DNA from: Flavobacterium hercynium | GTDB lineage: Bacteria > Bacteroidota > Bacteroidia > Flavobacteriales > Flavobacteriaceae | Length of the DNA: 64,000 nucleotides | Assembly (NCBI RefSeq): GCF_002217285.1 | Contig: NZ_MUGW01000021.1 | Coordinates: forward strand, 1 to 64,000 | Direction: 5' to 3' | Shown here: positions 1 to 7,956 of the stretch, one piece after another | Numbering within the stretch: the stretch's first letter is position 1 | How the letters are laid out: each line of letters starts with the position of its first letter | The notes under the pieces: model-generated | The model's input: the letters and a program-made list of their open reading frames with translations, nothing else | What the model was told of the DNA's origin: nothing | Databases searched by the model: none | Program-made: the position numbers and the translations under genes

Positions 1-216
1 TTCGCCTTTACTTTGGATTTGATAAAAAATTTTAAATTTATTCAAAGGAAAGCAGAGGTGAACTTTAGACTTCGCTAGTTAAGAACTAAGCTGTGCATTA
101 GTCCTCTGCCTTCTCCTTGAATCCCGTTGAATTGCTTCAAATAGAATGATAGACATGACGGTCTAATAAAGGCTCTAAAGAAGTTCAACATTTTTGTTTA
201 TCCTAAATTCAAAGTT
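1..216 (+). ncRNA. Candidate bridge RNA in the IS110 leader
   Basis: The noncoding DNA before the transposase contains several perfect hairpins in the transposase orientation. A 7-bp stem GCAGAGG (52-58)/CCTCTGC (103-109) encloses a large loop with an inner hairpin TAGTT (76-80)/AACTA (84-88). Two more follow: TTGAA (127-131)/TTCAA (136-140) and TAGAC (150-154)/GTCTA (161-165). IS110-group elements are known to encode in this position a bridge RNA whose loops pair with target and donor DNA. The loop bases 91-99 (CTGTGCATT) are the reverse complement of 1252-1260, just beyond the likely right end, which fits a right-target guide. The assignment is inferred from structure and position, not homology. 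Confidence 0.5.
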
Positions 217-1218
217 ATGAAAAAGTATTTATTTTATGTGGGGATTGATGTATCAAAAGCTAAATTGGATATTAATATTCTTGATTCGTTAACTCTTAAA
301 TCAGAACATTTTATCATAGAAAACAGCATTAAAAGTATTTCTATTTTTATTAAGAAACTTAATAAAAAAATTGATAGCGAATCAGCTCTTTTTTGCTGTG
401 AAAATACAGGTGTTTATACTAACTATTTATCGACTGTTTTAGTAAACCTCTATCAAGACTTATGGATTGTTCCCGCTATAGAAATTAAAAGATCAAAAGG
501 AATTTCAAGAGGGAAAAATGATAAAACTGACGCTAAAGATATTTCTTATTACAGTTATAGAAACATTGATAAATTAAAACTATTTACTTTATCAAGTATA
601 GATATTCAGAAATTAAAAATCCTTTACACAGAGAGAGAAAAAATGCTAAAAGCCCTATTGCTTATACAAACGACTAAGGAAAGCAAAGCTTTTACTAATA
701 AAATAATTTTCAAAGAAGTATCTCAGGTCAATCAATCGTTAGTCAAATCTATTAAAAATTCAATAAGTAAAATCGAATTAAAAATCAAAGAAGTAATAAA
801 ATCAAACGAACAATTAAGCAAACAAGCTCAACTTATTAAATCAATTCCAGGATTGGGGGAACAAACTAGTGTTTATTTAATAATTGCTACAAAAGGATTT
901 ACGGCATTTAAAAATTGGAGACAATTTGCCTGTTATTCAGGTGTTGCTCCTTTTGAATATAGTTCGGGTTCCAGTGTAAAAGGAAGGACGAGAGTAAATC
1001 ATATGGCAGATAAAAAAATGAAGTCATTATTGCAAATGTGCGCTATGACAACATTAAAATATGACCCTCAATTAAAAGAATATTATAGTAAGAAAAAAGC
1101 AGAAGGCAAAAATTCAATGCTAGTTTTAAATAATATTAGATGCAAACTTATAAGCAGGGTTTTCGCTGTAATAGCTAGAGAAACTCCCTATATAAATACC
1201 TATAAATTTGCATCATAA
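217..1218 (+). CDS. IS110-family transposase (DEDD, RNA-guided recombinase type)
   Basis: A 333-residue IS110 recombinase. The N-terminal RuvC-like domain carries D11 (motif GIDVSK), E62 (CENTG), D102 and D105 (KNDKTDAKD). A helical linker spans about 130-205. The C-terminal Transposase_20 domain starts at SIPGLG (209-214) and has the nucleophile-type serine S241 in ACYSGVAPFE. These positions closely match those described for the IS621 recombinase (D11, E60, D102, D105, S241), so all catalytic residues seem present and the protein is probably active. It would cut and rejoin DNA using the RNA encoded upstream. No frameshift is seen. Confidence 0.93.
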   Translation: MKKYLFYVGIDVSKAKLDINILDSLTLKSEHFIIENSIKSISIFIKKLNKKIDSESALFCCENTGVYTNYLSTVLVNLYQDLWIVPAIEIKRSKGISRGKNDKTDAKDISYYSYRNIDKLKLFTLSSIDIQKLKILYTEREKMLKALLLIQTTKESKAFTNKIIFKEVSQVNQSLVKSIKNSISKIELKIKEVIKSNEQLSKQAQLIKSIPGLGEQTSVYLIIATKGFTAFKNWRQFACYSGVAPFEYSSGSSVKGRTRVNHMADKKMKSLLQMCAMTTLKYDPQLKEYYSKKKAEGKNSMLVLNNIRCKLISRVFAVIARETPYINTYKFAS

Positions 1219-1331
1219 ATTTTAACCTTATTTATTTGTTTTTTATCATAGAATGCACAGCTGGGGCTACTTGCGAAGATTTCTCACTATCCGAAAGTGC
1301 AAGATTGCAGAAAATATCTTTCCTCAGAATA
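1219..1331. other. Gene-less junction downstream of the IS
   Basis: The first 30 bases are AT-rich and look like the right end of the IS. From about 1251 the sequence becomes G+C-richer and is open in more than one frame without a start codon. It could be a remnant of an interrupted gene or repeat. It contains the 9 bases complementary to the IS leader loop. I cannot identify it further. Confidence 0.4.
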
Positions 1332-2054
1332 CTAATTAAAACCAATCTCTTTATAATATTCTAAGGTTTCTTCAGTTCTTTTTATAACCTCTCCAGTATT
1401 GCCATCGATAAAATATCTTTTCCCCGGCTGTGTTCGTGTTTCTCCTATTTGATTATCTGGTGTTTCTATAGTGTACGATAAACCAGTATGCACGTAAACA
1501 CTCCATAGTTTTTTATCAGATGTTTCAGAAGAATAAAATGACCCAACCATTTTGTTTCTTCTATTTACATCATCTTTCAAACCTTTCTTTAAACTTATTA
1601 ATTTTTCTTTATCAAGAAATTGAAGTAATTCATTATAACTAAATTTTCCAAACTTTTTATCCTCATCTATTTCTTTAATTAACTTCCCTTGCTCATTATA
1701 TTCATACCAAATACCAATTTTAAATGTTTCAGTATAAGGATCCCAACCGAAGACTTTCCCTTTTCTTCTTATTTTATAACTCTTTTTATCATATTGATAA
1801 ACAACGGTGTAAAATTGATCTTTCTGTGGATATACATAAATTTCCCAATATTGTGCACTACCAGTTGGATAAAATTCTAAACCTTTATAGATATAATATT
1901 GCGATCTATCACTTGTCTTAAAATCAACAAATTCAGTATTCCAACTTTCGATAGGAAATCTTTCAAAAAAATTATTTTTAAGATCGTTTTGTATTAATCC
2001 TGTTTTACAGCTACAAGACAATAATGTTATAATTAAAAGCAGTATCTTTTTCAT
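1332..2054 (-). CDS. Lipoprotein, probable immunity protein for the adjacent T6SS effector
   Basis: A 240-residue protein with a lipoprotein signal peptide: KK, a hydrophobic run and lipobox LLSC with C14 as the lipidated cysteine. I do not recognise the mature domain. It is rich in Tyr, Lys and Glu and looks like a soluble beta-rich periplasmic domain. Its ATG overlaps the effector's TGA in an ATGA arrangement (2051-2054), so the two genes are probably translationally coupled. A lipoprotein placed directly after a T6SS effector is typical of immunity proteins that neutralise toxins acting in the periplasm. Lipoprotein identity is seen in the sequence; the immunity role is inferred from position. 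Confidence 0.7.
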   Translation of the reverse strand: MKKILLLIITLLSCSCKTGLIQNDLKNNFFERFPIESWNTEFVDFKTSDRSQYYIYKGLEFYPTGSAQYWEIYVYPQKDQFYTVVYQYDKKSYKIRRKGKVFGWDPYTETFKIGIWYEYNEQGKLIKEIDEDKKFGKFSYNELLQFLDKEKLISLKKGLKDDVNRRNKMVGSFYSSETSDKKLWSVYVHTGLSYTIETPDNQIGETRTQPGKRYFIDGNTGEVIKRTEETLEYYKEIGFN

Positions 2055-3604
2055 AATCTATTTAATATTTTCCATTGCCAATACCATGTCGTAATTCTAG
2101 GAATCGGTGTTGGTAAATTATGTGAGTAATCCATTATATTATCTGTTGTTTGAGCTTGATAGCAAAATGAAATTTCATTTGGTAAATTTACACCAAAAAA
2201 TGAATGACGTAATCCTAAACCATGTAAGCATTCATGAGCAATTGTATATTCATTATGCATTTTAAACATAACACCAAAATTTGCTTTTAAACTTGAATAC
2301 CCCGCAGTATAACCTGTCAATAGTTTGTCTTTATCAAAAACTATATCAGTACCATTTGCTAAAAAGAAAAGTTTAAAATAATCTTGAAACTGACCAGGAT
2401 AATCCCTTTCTAATGTATCCTTTAAAAAGTCATCAAGACCCTCTCTATTTCCAATATTCGAATATTCAGAATCTTTTACATCAACTTGAAAACTACTATT
2501 AAAGTCTTTATTATCCACGTTATTGGCAGAAATTGATAAGTCAATTTTCACAGATTCTAAAACACCCATTTTCATTGCCTTGGTTACTATATTGGTTTTG
2601 ATTAAAGCTTGTTTTAAATTTCTTTTTAAAATATCTAACCCATTAGAGCTCCCTGTTCCCTTACTGGTATTAACTAAAACCAGTAAAATATTTTTTGTTG
2701 CTTTCTTAGCAGGAGCAATCATTTTCAACACTCCTGCCAATAATTTTGCCGTTTGATTTCCTGCTTTATCTACCGAAATTGCCCAAACTTTTATTTCTTT
2801 ATCTTCCGCAAACTCAGCCTTACAAGTAATTTCAATGTTCTCTATTTTATTTCTTAGTTTATTCTGTAAAATAGTATGTCTATCTATACTTACTAGTGGA
2901 TGATTTTCATCCATTAGCACACCATCCATCTCAAAAATCAGTTTACTAGGCTTTATTTCTGTTCCACCTTGTTTCTCAAACTGAATATATAAATCTAATT
3001 GTGCTATTCCAGTCTCTATAAATTTCCTCGGTCTTAGAGGATCAGCTTCCCTAGCAAACAATGCAAGAACTGGCTTGTAATATTTTTTATTTATTGGACT
3101 ACCTGAACTATCATTTTCTAATGAATATTCATAAACACCATATAATTCTTTTAGTTGATCTATTCTGTTAAATCTCGAAAATTCAGCAGGCTGAGGATCA
3201 GCTTTAAAATTAGTCGACCATTTATTACCATTATTAACAATTTGCTTTGAAGTATCTGTTAACTCTTTATCATAGTGTCTACCTACTAAAGTTTCATAGT
3301 TTACATCGCCTTGGCGCCTTGTATCTCCAATTCTAAACCAATCAAAACCAAACTCTCCTTTCCAAGAACCGTTCGGTCTAAATTGAACAATACATTTTGC
3401 ATCTAAAATTTTAGGTTCGTCAGTTTTATCTTCTTCTTTTTTCTTTGGTGGTACATACTCATGATGGGTAATGCCGTTTTCTCCGCCGTCCAATATAACT
3501 TGTTTTGCAGCACTCATTGTCAAGTTTCCATCTAAAGCTTCTAGTATTGTAGCACCTTTACTTGTTTTGGTGATACTTCCTCCAACTATTCTTATTCTTG
3601 ACAT
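2051..3604 (-). CDS. VgrG-linked T6SS effector with C-terminal metzincin-type metallopeptidase domain
   Basis: A 517-residue protein with no signal peptide. Residues 1-50 form a short glycine-rich module (starting MSRIRIVGGSIT) that I associate with cargo proteins next to vgrG in Bacteroidota. The middle is unassigned. The C-terminus has the full zinc motif HECLHGLGLRH at 457-467 (zinc ligands H457, H461, H467; catalytic E458), followed by a Met-turn-like NIMDY at 489-493, the metzincin signature. It starts 3 bases after the vgrG stop and overlaps the lipoprotein gene by 4 bases, so the three form one operon. Likely delivered by the spike and active on proteins in the target cell envelope. 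The substrate is unknown. Confidence 0.8.
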   Translation of the reverse strand: MSRIRIVGGSITKTSKGATILEALDGNLTMSAAKQVILDGGENGITHHEYVPPKKKEEDKTDEPKILDAKCIVQFRPNGSWKGEFGFDWFRIGDTRRQGDVNYETLVGRHYDKELTDTSKQIVNNGNKWSTNFKADPQPAEFSRFNRIDQLKELYGVYEYSLENDSSGSPINKKYYKPVLALFAREADPLRPRKFIETGIAQLDLYIQFEKQGGTEIKPSKLIFEMDGVLMDENHPLVSIDRHTILQNKLRNKIENIEITCKAEFAEDKEIKVWAISVDKAGNQTAKLLAGVLKMIAPAKKATKNILLVLVNTSKGTGSSNGLDILKRNLKQALIKTNIVTKAMKMGVLESVKIDLSISANNVDNKDFNSSFQVDVKDSEYSNIGNREGLDDFLKDTLERDYPGQFQDYFKLFFLANGTDIVFDKDKLLTGYTAGYSSLKANFGVMFKMHNEYTIAHECLHGLGLRHSFFGVNLPNEISFCYQAQTTDNIMDYSHNLPTPIPRITTWYWQWKILNRL

Positions 3605-3607
3605 ACT

Positions 3608-5416
3608 TTAGCTTTTAGTTTTTTCTCCACTATGCTGTTGTAATTCTTTATTAGATTTTAAAGAAAAATTATCCTCAGCACTATGCATAACATATTCTTT
3701 TGCAGATGTCTCCTGCCTTTCTTTACCAGTATGTGATTCTAAATTACCCTCAATATTTTCCATAAAATTACCTACAACATTCAGCATGTGATCTCCACCA
3801 ACATTGGTGTTTAGCATCATTCCAACAATAGTCGTTTTATCACCCCCTGCACTTTCAGAAATATTTACGCCCGCACTAATACTAATGTTCTGACTAGCAT
3901 TTAAGTTGATTGTCTCTGCATTTAAGTTGATAGCTTTTAAAGAGGTGATATCCAAATTCCCACCAACACTGTCTAATTTTATTTCGTTACCACCTACATC
4001 AGAAATAACAATACTTTCATCTTCGGTAAATTTTATAATAAGTCCGCTTCTAGTATGAATAGCTTTGATATTATTCTTACTATCCGAATATGGGCTTTTA
4101 TCGTTTCCGTTGTATTGTGTTCCAATTACATACGGGTTTTGAATATTATTTCCTTCAAAACCTATTAATACTTCTTCTCCTATCTCTGGAATAAAGTAGA
4201 AACCTTTTCCTGAACCGGAATAAGGCTGTACCATACGAATCCATTCCGTTACAGCTGTTCCGCTTGCACCGTAGAATTCAACTTTTATTCTTCCTAATCC
4301 TTCAGGATCGTTATTCTCTTTTACCTTAGCAGGTTGGCTTTCAGCTTTGGCAAAAACATGGACGTTGGTATAATGTGGTGCGCTTACATCAGCAGGAATC
4401 GCTTTAAACTCACAAGAGTAATTTCCATGAACCTGTGAGTGATGAACCACCTCGATAGCAATAAGTTCATGTTCTACAGTTTGATTTTGTATAGTAAATA
4501 CTTGTCCAACACCTATCGGAAAATAAGAAATTCCACTGTAGTATACGCTGTTGGCGTCGCTTCCCGCTGTTTGCATCGTTACCATTTCTTCAATGTCTTC
4601 TTTGCTGTTGGCATTCACTGTATAAACACCATTGTTTAAGTCAGGATTGGTAACAGTTCCCTGATTGTAGTTAATCACCGTTGCAAAGCTATCTTTACTG
4701 CCTGTAGCCGTTTTAGCCGATGAATTTCGAAGATTAGAAGCATTGTTATAATCAAATCCTGTTAAGGATATTTTATGCGAAGTCATATTAGTTTGAATGG
4801 TAAAGCCATGAAGCGAAGCGCCATTGATTAGCTTTACTTTGCTTTGTTTGGTTTGTCCAAATTGCATGCGCATTCCGTCAAAATAAAACCATTGTGCGTA
4901 TCGTTGAGACAATCTGTTTATAAACTCAAAATTAGTTTCGTTATACTGTACCAGATTTTTAAATTCTTTGCGGTAGGTTGATTTTATAGAATCTCTTTGG
5001 TAGAACTCGCCGGGACCTTCACTAAAGAGGCTCACCACGATGTCATCCATATTCCGTTCTTTAAATGTTCGGGATCTTTTCATATCGTCCAAAACAATAC
5101 TATGACTTACTCCTGAAACGTGTAATCCTGCCGGACCTCCGTGAAGATCAATTGAAGTTAGTTCAGTAATGATACCTTTACTCATTAATTTGATTCCTGT
5201 AAGGCTTTTAAAAGTAAAAATTACTTCATCACCTAAATAACTTCTCAAAGCTTTTGCCTGATCTGCAGGATTAATAATTGCTTTACCTGTGTATTGCCAG
5301 ACAAAAGAAAAATGATGATGATCACCCATTTTCTGAGAGACCTTTAAATCATAATAGACAACGTTTTGAGTAAAACTTCCAACAGAAATATGAACTTGTT
5401 CTGAAAAATGCGACAT
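3608..5416 (-). CDS. vgrG: Type VI secretion spike protein VgrG
   Basis: A VgrG-family protein of about 602 residues from the chosen start MSHFSEQVHI; the upstream extension in this frame is basic and unlike the family. The N-terminal phage gpD-like part is followed by an OB-fold gp5-like segment around PEGLGRIKVEFYGASG and IPEIGEEVLIGFEGNN. The C-terminal beta-prism has repeats such as INLNAETINLNASQNISISAG. It trimerises as the puncturing tip of the T6SS tube and carries the effector encoded next to it. No tube, sheath or baseplate genes are in the window, so this is an outlying vgrG cargo island that depends on a main T6SS locus elsewhere. Confidence 0.93.
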   Translation of the reverse strand: MSHFSEQVHISVGSFTQNVVYYDLKVSQKMGDHHHFSFVWQYTGKAIINPADQAKALRSYLGDEVIFTFKSLTGIKLMSKGIITELTSIDLHGGPAGLHVSGVSHSIVLDDMKRSRTFKERNMDDIVVSLFSEGPGEFYQRDSIKSTYRKEFKNLVQYNETNFEFINRLSQRYAQWFYFDGMRMQFGQTKQSKVKLINGASLHGFTIQTNMTSHKISLTGFDYNNASNLRNSSAKTATGSKDSFATVINYNQGTVTNPDLNNGVYTVNANSKEDIEEMVTMQTAGSDANSVYYSGISYFPIGVGQVFTIQNQTVEHELIAIEVVHHSQVHGNYSCEFKAIPADVSAPHYTNVHVFAKAESQPAKVKENNDPEGLGRIKVEFYGASGTAVTEWIRMVQPYSGSGKGFYFIPEIGEEVLIGFEGNNIQNPYVIGTQYNGNDKSPYSDSKNNIKAIHTRSGLIIKFTEDESIVISDVGGNEIKLDSVGGNLDITSLKAINLNAETINLNASQNISISAGVNISESAGGDKTTIVGMMLNTNVGGDHMLNVVGNFMENIEGNLESHTGKERQETSAKEYVMHSAEDNFSLKSNKELQQHSGEKTKS

Positions 5417-5631
5417 TTTGTATTTTCGTTTTAGTAGGTTGTAAAATTGTATTTTAAGCTCTCTAATTACCAAAACAATTCGAACGAAATTGTAATTTTC
5501 AATCTCATCAATTAATCTTAAAAGCTAATGGATTGGGCAGGTTTCTTAAAATTTGTGCGAAAAGTACATATTTATTATTTGTAATCATAATCTCCTAAAA
5601 TCATTTTTTTTATTATGGAGCGATTTAAAAA

Positions 5632-5653
5632 AAAAGATGCCGAAGCATCTTTT
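5632..5653. terminator. Bidirectional terminator hairpin
   Basis: AAAAGATGC, loop CGAA, GCATCTTTT: a 9-bp perfect stem flanked by an A-run on the left and T-rich DNA on the right. It would work in both directions and insulates vgrG from the ncRNA unit. Confidence 0.7.
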
Positions 5654-5848
5654 CCTTTTTCATTTTTTCGAGCAATTTTTCAATTTTTCTAAAAAAATTA
5701 CATATCTACTTTTAACAAAGTATACCCTTAATATTCAGAGAAATAGATTTATCTATAGCTTCATATGTAAGTTTTTACATCAGTATTACTGATTTATTTA
5801 CAGAAAAAAGCTGTTCACCATTAAGAATACTTGTCCATTTTTCTTATA

Positions 5849-5880
5849 TTTGCTTTTAATCCGCCAGGATTGTATTTTTG
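5849..5880 (+). promoter_or_regulatory. Bacteroidota-type promoter for the ncRNA
   Basis: TTTG at 5849-5852, a 20-base spacer and TATTTTTG at 5873-5880 match the Bacteroidota consensus TTTG-N17-23-TAnnTTTG. Transcription would begin near 5886, just before the structured region, with no protein start downstream for over 400 bases. Confidence 0.65.
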
Positions 5881-5885
5881 CGATT

Positions 5886-6056
5886 CTTCATATAAAACAT
5901 TTGAAGCGTTCGCTTTGAGTCTCGCTCTTGAAAACTGGTAATTTTTGCAACGAGATGATAAGTAAGATGCTCACGTCCTATGGCGTGGGCTCACTTATTG
6001 TTGCAAGGGTATACCAGTACCTCAAGGGCAGTAAGCTGAGTTCCGCGCCTTTTTTA
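5886..6056 (+). ncRNA. Structured ncRNA, candidate 6S RNA (6S-Flavo type)
   Basis: About 170 nt folding into one long interrupted hairpin. The helices are CTTGA (5927-5931)/TCAAG (6022-6026), ACTGGTA (5934-5940)/TACCAGT (6012-6018), TTGCAAC (5945-5951)/GTTGCAA (6000-6006), ATAAGT (5958-5963)/ACTTAT (5993-5998) and CACG (5972-5975)/CGTG (5984-5987). It ends in a T-run (6050-6055) after GC-rich bases, and a consensus promoter lies just upstream. A 170-nt RNA of this shape, with a small outer hairpin (AAGCG/CGCTT, 5904-5915), fits the flavobacterial 6S family, which binds RNA polymerase. A structured RNA gene is well supported; the 6S name is an inference from size and shape. Confidence 0.6.
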
Positions 6057-6210
6057 TGCTCAAAACTCTCCTTAAATTCTTAGCGCTATTTTTTCTGTTT
6101 TGTTTTAAGTTTCGTATCACAAAGTCGAACCTTTAAAACAACTTATAACTGTGAAATAGAACTTTATCTCCTTTATGCTCATTAAGCCGTTTACTTAATA
6201 CATAAAAAAT

Positions 6211-6247
6211 GATCCTCTACCTCGTCGACAAACTAGTATAGAGGATC
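6211..6247 (-). terminator. Minus-strand terminator-like hairpin
   Basis: GATCCTCTA (6211-6219) pairs with TAGAGGATC (6239-6247), 9 bp. On the minus strand it is followed by a T-run (6204-6209). No minus-strand gene ends here. It may stop read-through from dtd that would run antisense to the gene at 6342-6887. Confidence 0.5.
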
Positions 6248-6341
6248 GTAGCTAATTAAATTATCATCAAATTAACTTATCCAATATTATGAATAAATTT
6301 TCATTTTATATGGATAGGCAAACGCTTTATATCGTTTCCGC

Positions 6342-6887
6342 ATGAAAAAAAATAAAATATCTTTTGAAACTACTTTTTGGGCACACCAAGAATTAAAAAA
6401 CCCATTTGAAGTCGTTGATGCCTTTTTAGGTTCTGAGAATCTGACTTATTACAAACAAACCCTGAGCGAAATAGTTTTTTACAGAAGTAAAGACGAAATC
6501 TATCAAAAAGAATGTCCCGGAGATGTGTTTTTTTCTTATACCGCTTTTCGCTCTTTTCTTAGAGCATGTTCGGCACTGCAACACAAAAGCAAAAAATGGA
6601 AGGTTACAGCAGTATCCGCCGAAAAAAGATCCATACTCTCTTTGGCTTCCTTAACAATCGAAGAATACGAAAATCCTTTTACGGTGTTTGAAAATGCCTT
6701 TGCAGAACACTCCTTAGCCGATTTCGAATTCTTCCTCTGCGAAGTAATACATCTGGCATTACGTCCCACTAATGTAGAATTTGATTCGGATTTGCTTACA
6801 CCTTATATTCATGTAATAAAAATGCTCGACGCAAGCCAATTACTAATGGAAAGTCAAATTGAAAAATTAGTGAATAACTGTGTTTGA
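6342..6887 (+). CDS. Conserved-looking hypothetical protein
   Basis: 181 residues with no signal peptide or membrane segment. I do not recognise the family. The composition is that of a cytoplasmic alpha-helical protein, rich in Phe, Glu and Leu. Two segments resemble each other loosely: NPFEVVDAFLGSENLTYYKQ near the N-terminus and NPFTVFENAFAEHSLADFEF in the middle, each followed by a helix ending in a ...SEIV or ...CEVI pattern. This suggests an internal duplication of about 100 residues. It stands alone, converging with dtd, and is preceded by the ncRNA unit. No function is assigned. Confidence 0.75.
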   Translation: MKKNKISFETTFWAHQELKNPFEVVDAFLGSENLTYYKQTLSEIVFYRSKDEIYQKECPGDVFFSYTAFRSFLRACSALQHKSKKWKVTAVSAEKRSILSLASLTIEEYENPFTVFENAFAEHSLADFEFFLCEVIHLALRPTNVEFDSDLLTPYIHVIKMLDASQLLMESQIEKLVNNCV

Positions 6888-7012
6888 TGTTTCAATTTTT
6901 GAAGTATAAACAATAATAAAAGCATCGGTAACGGGAGTATGATCTAAAAAAAATCGATTATTCGAAAAAAGAGTGCTTCCGTTTACTGCGCTTTGATATA
7001 TCTAAGATTTTT

Positions 7013-7465
7013 TTACTCCCTATTTTTACTATCAATTATTATCGTTACGGGTCCGTCATTTAGCAGACTAACCTTCATATCTGCACCAAAAATTCCGGTT
7101 TGTATTTTTTTACCAAACTCTTTTTCGAGAGTGCTAACAAAATTCTCATACATAGGAATTGCAAACTCAGGTTTTGAAGCTTTTAAGTACGAAGGACGGT
7201 TTCCTTTTTTTGTAGAAGCGTGTAGTGTAAATTGACTTACAACAATAATGTTGCCATCGACGTCCTGAACCGAGCAGTTCATAACATCATTTTCATCGCC
7301 AAATATTCTTATTTTAATGATTTTTCCAACGAGCCAGTCAATATCTTCCTGTGTATCGGCATCTTCAATACCTACTAAAACCAATAATCCTTTTTGAATA
7401 TCAGCTGTTTTATTTCCTTCGACAGTTACAGAAGCTGAAGAAACTCTTTGAAGAACTACTCTCAT
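7013..7465 (-). CDS. dtd: D-aminoacyl-tRNA deacylase
   Basis: A full-length 150-residue DTD. It hydrolyses the ester bond of D-aminoacyl-tRNAs and of glycine mischarged on tRNA-Ala, recycling tRNA. The start MRVVLQRVSSASV is canonical. The two active-site motifs are present: SQFTLHA at 77-83, and a C-terminal NDGPVT at 136-141 in place of the usual NxGPVT form. The gene follows rsgA and the four-helix-bundle gene in the same direction, probably as one operon, with small AT-rich repeats in the gaps. Confidence 0.95.
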   Translation of the reverse strand: MRVVLQRVSSASVTVEGNKTADIQKGLLVLVGIEDADTQEDIDWLVGKIIKIRIFGDENDVMNCSVQDVDGNIIVVSQFTLHASTKKGNRPSYLKASKPEFAIPMYENFVSTLEKEFGKKIQTGIFGADMKVSLLNDGPVTIIIDSKNRE

Positions 7466-7563
7466 AATAAATTGTGAATTATAAATTGTGAATTGTGAAT
7501 TTACTAAGCTACTATTTTTCTTTTGTGGTAACTATTCTTGATAACTCACTTTTTAATTGTAAA

Positions 7564-7926
7564 TTATTTGGCTGCCAATTTTTGTTTTGTTGTAATTATA
7601 ATTGACGCTAAGATTTTATTGATCTCCAGAATATCAGATTTTATAGACTTAAATTGAGTTTCATTTAAATAATCTGACTGAAACAAAAGTTCTAACCAAT
7701 AATCTGTCTCATTAGCTTCTTTTTGTACTATAGCAAGTTTATGAATAAAATCTTTTTTACTTTCTGCTTGTTCAGATTCACGAACTAATGCTCCAATTGA
7801 TGTCCCGCTACGAAGTAACTGTTTGCTTAAAATAAACTCTCTTTTTTCCTGATTTAAAAACTGAAATAATTTAATAATTCTCAATGCAAAACTGAAGGAT
7901 TTTATTTTTATAACATTCTCAGACAT
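7564..7926 (-). CDS. Four-helix-bundle protein (23S rRNA intervening-sequence family)
   Basis: A 120-residue all-helical protein of the family first found inside 23S rRNA intervening sequences. Diagnostic features are the early FSFALRIIKLFQFL helix, the turn LLRSGTSIGALVRES and the later KANETDYWLELL-type helix (here EANETDYWLELL). In other genomes such proteins often sit alone or beside unrelated genes, and their role is not established. Here it lies between dtd and rsgA and is flanked by short ATTGTGAAT-like repeats (7468-7500 and 7928-7955), which suggests it is a mobile or recently inserted small gene. Confidence 0.88.
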   Translation of the reverse strand: MSENVIKIKSFSFALRIIKLFQFLNQEKREFILSKQLLRSGTSIGALVRESEQAESKKDFIHKLAIVQKEANETDYWLELLFQSDYLNETQFKSIKSDILEINKILASIIITTKQKLAAK

Positions 7927-7956
7927 AATTCACAATTAACCATTCACCATTCAAAA

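Larger units (their letters stand above)
1..1250 (+). mobile_element. IS110-family insertion sequence (ends approximate)
   Basis: A single DEDD transposase gene (217-1218) is preceded by about 216 bases of structured noncoding DNA and followed by a short AT-rich tail. This is the layout of the IS110 group, which lacks terminal inverted repeats. The exact ends cannot be read. The right end is placed near 1250, where base composition changes; the left end may lie at or before base 1. The element sits just downstream of the T6SS immunity gene. The G+C-richer stretch 1251-1330 beyond it is not explained by a gene. Confidence 0.7.
5417..6341. other. Long gene-less region holding an ncRNA and terminators
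   Basis: No convincing protein gene lies in these 925 bases. Three features do: a bidirectional terminator hairpin (5632-5653), an ncRNA transcription unit (promoter 5849-5880, RNA about 5886-6056) and a minus-strand terminator-like hairpin (6211-6247). The vgrG promoter should lie in 5417-5600, but I see no clear TAnnTTTG element there. Confidence 0.6.

Noticed and set aside
1332..5416. A complete type VI secretion locus
   Set aside because: Only vgrG, cargo and probable immunity genes are present. No hcp, sheath, baseplate or ClpV-like gene is in the window.
5553..5792. A 79-codon plus-strand frame upstream of vgrG
   Set aside because: It runs through the terminator hairpin at 5632-5653 and is made of Phe/Leu/Lys codons typical of AT-rich noncoding DNA.
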